Positions 59,286 to 64,000 of a stretch of DNA of 64,000 nucleotides are shown one piece after another. Under the pieces are notes generated by a model, which saw only the letters and a program-made list of their open reading frames with translations, had not been told where the DNA came from and ran no database searches. This DNA is from Blasia pusilla (lineage: Eukaryota; Marchantiophyta; Marchantiopsida; Blasiales). Positions within the stretch are counted from its first letter, which is position 1. Every line of letters begins with the position of its first letter. The stretch covers positions 37,758,001-37,822,000 of the forward strand of contig CM114272.1 of NCBI GenBank assembly GCA_050084515.1. Direction: 5' to 3'. The position numbers and the translations under genes are program-made.

Positions 59286-62200
59286 AGATGGTGAGAGTAG
59301 CAACAAAATGGTGTTAAGGTATTGAGCGTCTTTGAATGGAAATAACTCGACTTCCACTATATCATCCTTCGATAAATGAGAAGCCTCATAGGAATAGTTT
59401 CTTGTTAAGTCAAAGAGGATATTGAGTGGTATTATTTCATGGATGTATGGCACATTTCAAAATCAAATTTAATGAGAATTTTGATCAATACATTTCATTC
59501 CAAGGGGAAACTAATGTGAAAGACAATTCTACACCAACTTATCTTCTTGGCTTTTTAAATAGTCCTCTTCGACACACCTGTAGCATCTAAGTCAACTATT
59601 ACTCATTCCCACTTATCCTCTCATTCCATCATAGCTTCCTTCAACTCCTTCAGAACAGGTTTTTCCGCGATATCTCTACCTAAAGAAACTAAGGTTATCA
59701 TTCGCACCTCACCTCCTTCATTTAACTCTTCATCTCCTACTTCTTCACCCTCCCACTTAGTTTCATTATCTGTCATTCTTCGCGCCTTAGAGTAGCTCAC
59801 ACTACATCTTCACCACAAGAGTTTGAATTCCACTCTACTTGAACACGGTGGCCAATATTTTCACTAAGGGATGGCAAGCATCACGGCTCCTAGACCTTTT
59901 CTTGATAAGGGTGGACCAAATTTGAACTAAGCCATGAATTGGGCTATAAATACGTGAGTGTGAAACGAGACATCATGTAACAAGTTTAATAAATCTTATC
60001 AGCAAGGATTTAAAGTATTGATCTGGTATGGAGCTTTTGCAGGTTTGAAAATCTGTGGGCCTAATCTATCAGAAGTCACCAAACAGGATGTGGGATTGTT
60101 CAGATGGCGGTTTTGTAAGTTCCCTCGTGGACCCATATTCCGTAGGTGATGCCAACAAGCTTATGAAGTCTTGTAGACGAGGTTCATGTCATGCAAGGAC
60201 ATTTCCCGTGAGTGTGCATCAGTACTCTGTCAGGAACAATTCCTAACAGTACTTGAGTGAATTGGCATGGCTCCACATTATCACACTTGCCATACTTCTA
60301 CAGTGCTTTTAAGTGGTACAAGCGTGAGCTATGACATCATGAAATTCTTGCAATTGTCAGCATACAAAGATTGAAATCACAAAATTAACCTTTAACCCCA
60401 AGGACCGATAGAGGTGAAATACACCTCGCCATACATCCTAAAAAAAAATTGGGAAGTCTTGAGCTACCTGGCATCAAGGTGGACATGGTTAACGCATCAA
60501 TTGACTTCTGCAAGGGATGATCATATAGGGCCATTTTAGGGGTAACAACATACCATGCAACCCTCTACCTACTGATGAAAGAGCATTCCTCTTCTGCATC
60601 CATAGTACAAATGACGTGTTGGACTGTGGGGTGACCCAAAAATAGTCCAATTATGTGAAGATTACTTTTTTTGCAAACCTTCACTAAGATGACCTAGTAA
60701 AAGTGTGCCAAGCAACATAGACCAACCTTCTGCACGAGCATGGGCTTGTACATTCAGTTGATTATGGCAAGCAGTTCAATTGACTATGCTCTACACGAGA
60801 GAGAACATATCTCCACTAGAAATATCTTGCCGTAGAGGGAGTGGGAAATAGAGGGAATTTCAACCAGTCGTGAAATAGAGCTCCTCGTCCTAACAACTAT
60901 TGATGAATAGACACAATCTACCAGTAGTAGACCCTACAAGGGTCTCTAGAGCATATAAAAAATGCATCTTGAACTACAATACAAACTACCAGCTCAAACA
61001 AAATATCCCTCACAAGGCTACCAAACTGCTAGGAATGGGCTGCCCAACTAGATAATATTTGAAGCACAAAGTGTAGAACATAGTGAAGGGGGGAATACAC
61101 AAATTATATGAGGTCCTACAGGGTTACAACTGATGTGAGCTCGACTGATGTTTGCCAAGCACAATGAAGGAGGGTGTATATGACCGGCCATCAAAGGCAC
61201 ACATGCCATAGAAATCACAACCCTCGAACCCATCCATTGTGAAAGCAGAATGACACATTTCTTCCTCCCAGCCACCATCTAGTTTTCGCCACTTGCTTGT
61301 AGCTCATATACAAGCTCCTCCAGATCATTCTGCAAGAAAAGTATCCATCCGCATGCACATTTCTAAAAAGAGGACTTCAGTAAGCTCGATCACTCACTAT
61401 TCTTGACTCTCAAATTAATGCTTGGTAGAGAACGACATGATCCTGACCAAGGAGGAGCATATGTTCTACACGTCCAAGTCATACTTACTATTGATCAAAA
61501 CCTAAGAGAAAGCATTTTATTCCCTCAATCCAAGGAGCCTCCATTATCTTCGCAACTTTTCTACTAGGTTGATATTTCTACGTTTCAGTTAGGTCCCATG
61601 TGAATCATGATCTGAGTAAAATGGCCACAACACTGAAAGTTTGCTCGGTATTGAGAGTCCTAAGTATGGATGCCTTGATCAAGGTGCCCTTGCATTAGGG
61701 AGGAAAATCTCCAGGAACATAGATATCACTCATGCAGTGGACTAAGATTAAATTTCAGCGCTCATGTATAGAAAATTAGCACAACTTAAGTCCAATTATA
61801 GCCCTCATAACCTAAAATTGAACGATCCACTCACTGAAGGTTCCTTCATTGTTCCATGTTAACAACCTGATGGTATAGCCTAAGGTCTACATCCAGGAAG
61901 AGGAATTCTTTTCAGATCTGCAGGTTGGAACATAGTTGATTGTATCCAAACCCCCTATAATAATGGAACACAGTACAAATCAGTTCTAGAATACTTTGCT
62001 CCGGAACCATCAAGCAGAATCTGATATCCCAATCTACATTTTGAGGACAGACAAAAAGTAGCATTAAACTTCCTGAGGCTTAAGATGCAAGAATATACCA
62101 ATGCAGCTTAATACTAACTCCTTGAGACAAATATCCTGGATTTTAAAGTATTGATCTGAGAATCAGAAGATGAGGGAACAGATGTAGGAGCAGCAATTGT

Positions 62201-63019
62201 TGCATCACATTCCAAATTGTTCGATTTGATGTAACCTTCCTTCAGTCTCTCAATCCGCCATTGGAAGATAACTTGCTTCCCTACTCGAGGTCCAATGGGT
62301 GGAATAAAGAGCATGCCAACAGCCACAAGTTGCTCAAGAACAGGCATTTGTAAGACAAATGTGCTTGTATAAGTCAAACTTCCTTCATATTCAGTTGCTT
62401 GGCTATCAATCCTCCTGACATGAGCATGTGCTCCAATTCTCCGATCGCCAAAAAATTTGTACAGAATAATCAAACTACTCTCTTCAGGAATCTCCATTAC
62501 GCGCTCATTGTTGACTATTGACTTCCCTGTAGTGAAAGCACATACAAGCGTCACATAATCAACTTTTGAAGGGAGAAAGTGGCACATTTTGAAGTGAGGA
62601 TAATGATCCACTAGTTGAATACATGCTCTTCAAAATTCCATTTCCATAACTTGCAACTTTATATTAAGCAAAAGGATGCTTCCATAAATATTTTACATCC
62701 AACATGACGGAAATCTAGTACCTTCTTTCATGATAGGGCTATCCGAGTGGACTACAAATAGTAAAGCCCCTTCAGAGGTTGGTGACGACGTCTGAGGAAG
62801 CACCCACAATGGACTAGGTCGTCCATCAGACCCATTAGTATGCACAAAACTTGCTTGCAGCTCCTGCCTGACATCAAGGATTGAGATAGTCGCGACCAAC
62901 TCGGATGTGAAAGTAACCTACACACAAATATAAACGTTCCACATTGTTGCAAGATAGCTCTCTTGATAACCAATTGCAACAGCATGTACTTCAGAAAAGG
63001 CTTGTACATTCAAAACCAC
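59286..63019. repeat. Segmental duplication, second copy
   Basis: A direct duplicate of 15981-19709. It stops at CAAAACCAC (63011-63019), inside what is intron 16 in the original, and is followed directly by gypsy leader sequence. Confidence 0.92.
61048..62917 (-). pseudogene. Truncated TRS130 pseudogene (exons 17-19)
   Basis: Copies of the last three exons: 62722-62917, 62156-62526 and 61048-61329. Exon 17 is open. Exon 18 is open, but its splice donor GTCAGT has become ATCAAT (62154-62155 on the plus strand). In exon 19 the Trp codon before MVAGRKK is a TAG stop (61279-61281). There are several amino-acid changes (for example KISGDRR to KFFGDRR) and no upstream exons. It cannot give a normal TRS130 C-terminus. 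The parent is at 17737-32168. Confidence 0.92.
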
Positions 63020-64000
63020 CTATATACACTCCTCTACTCCTTAGCGAAGGAGCGGCTGTGCGATCGAGAAAGTGAGGTGTAGCCACGAGCGGCACGGCCC
63101 GGAAATCGGTGGCGTGTTGCGGCTACGGGCATCACGACAGAGTACTTGATCGTCGTTGAAAAGCTACCAATCATAATATAGCAGCATTAAATGAAAACTC
63201 AAACACCATAATCTGGGGTCACCTACCATCATTGGTTGATGACGAAACTGTGATGACGGGGACGGCCAAACCAAAGTACGTGGTGGCGGCGCAAGTCAGA
63301 GACTCAACGGTGGTCGTGGAAGACCTTCCACTCCATAATGGCGGAAATGGCAACCAAAGGGTTGACAACAGACGAACGCGGCTCTGAGTAGCACTAGGTG
63401 GTAGTGGCGGTTGACGATGGACGGTGGACCGTTGATGGTGACGACCTACAGGTGACGGTGATGGTTGACGGTTGACTATTGCTAGTTGATGGTTGACCTT
63501 TGACGGTAACTATGACGGCGACGTCTGCCGCCGACGCGGCGGCTGGTTTAGGGTTTGAAGAATTTAACCCTAAAAATCACCTAGTAATGGTAGTTTTTCC
63601 GTAACGTTTTGCTTGCTGCTCCAAATTGCACAATCTTTGTTGCAAAACGTACACAGGTTGAGGATCTATGACATCGTCAAAAAATATTTCGAATCGGATA
63701 TTCCAGTAAAAATTGACGCGGATTGTTGTAAAGCCCAATCTCTTTCTGCTACACAAAATTTGGCAACGCTTACGTGTTGATTTCTCCCAACGAAAATGTA
63801 AAACATGTGAGAACAGAAATCAACAAGGTGCATGGTGCTCCCAAGATCATTGGCATGGGGCAACGTGTCCCCATACTCAATCCCTATGAAAAAATTTGGC
63901 AACGCTTCTGCGCGCCACTCTTCCACACAAAAAATTGGCAAAGGATACATCACAAGTAAGCGGCTCTTGCTACGGTGAGCACTCCCATGAACCGCTGAAT
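63020..64000 (-). mobile_element. Leader of a second PHD-type gypsy family member (partial)
   Basis: Positions ~63040-64000 align with ~9358-10262 in the same orientation: shared GAAAACTCAAACACCATAA, CATCATTGGTTGA, AAAGTACGTGGTGGCG, the minisatellite, GCGGCTGGTTTAGGGTTTGA and GAGCACTCCCATGA. Only the untranslated leader is inside the window; an LTR would be expected a few hundred bases beyond 64000. The side facing gag is missing and replaced by the TRS130 duplicate. Confidence 0.85.

Overview
The window is nuclear DNA of a land plant. It has one large intron-rich housekeeping gene with GT/AG introns, set among nested and decayed transposable elements. The gene is the plant TRAPPII tethering subunit TRS130/TRAPPC10 (CLUB in Arabidopsis). 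A mitochondrial insert carries a nad2 exon of non-seed-plant type, so I lean to a bryophyte, lycophyte or fern; this is inference and cannot be settled from the window.

Layout. At 1-15.5 kb is a three-level transposon nest, read on the minus strand. A LINE (1-532 and 10835-11045) is split by a ~10.3 kb Ty3/gypsy element (533-10834) with gag, protease, RT, RNase H and an integrase that ends in a PHD finger. That element is in turn split by a 1,004 bp solo LTR (4336-5339) with a perfect 5 bp target-site duplication. A second, more complete LINE follows at about 11475-15480. At 17.7-32.2 kb the TRS130 gene lies on the minus strand. I could place 19 exons whose phases all agree, giving a predicted protein of 1,387 residues. 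A plus-strand solo LTR and a tandem duplication sit in its introns.

From 32 to 42.6 kb is non-genic DNA with relics of a Helitron-type helicase, a decayed plus-strand LTR retrotransposon (gag with zinc knuckle, protease-like domain), a hairpin-flanked 33 bp tandem repeat, and a block dense in the hexamer ATGACT. From 42.9 to 51.7 kb is a decayed minus-strand CACTA (En/Spm) transposon with a TNP2-type transposase, broken by a retroelement fragment and LTR. A second copy of the solo LTR follows at 51788-52803. At 53.5-54.35 kb is organelle-derived DNA: group II intron-like sequence, a nad2 exon and a fragment resembling the family B DNA polymerase of mitochondrial linear plasmids. From 55.9 to 59.3 kb are tandem copies of a ~380 bp repeat, a ~143 bp (AG)n run and a degenerate LINE RT.

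At 59286-63019 there is a ~3.7 kb direct duplicate of the 3' end of TRS130 (exons 17-19 plus downstream DNA), inactivated by a nonsense codon and a lost splice donor. It ends abruptly against the leader of a second copy of the PHD-finger gypsy family (63020-64000). Only TRS130 looks like a functional host gene. The rest is a record of nested insertion, segmental duplication and organelle DNA transfer. The PHD-finger integrase is the best candidate for an under-described system.
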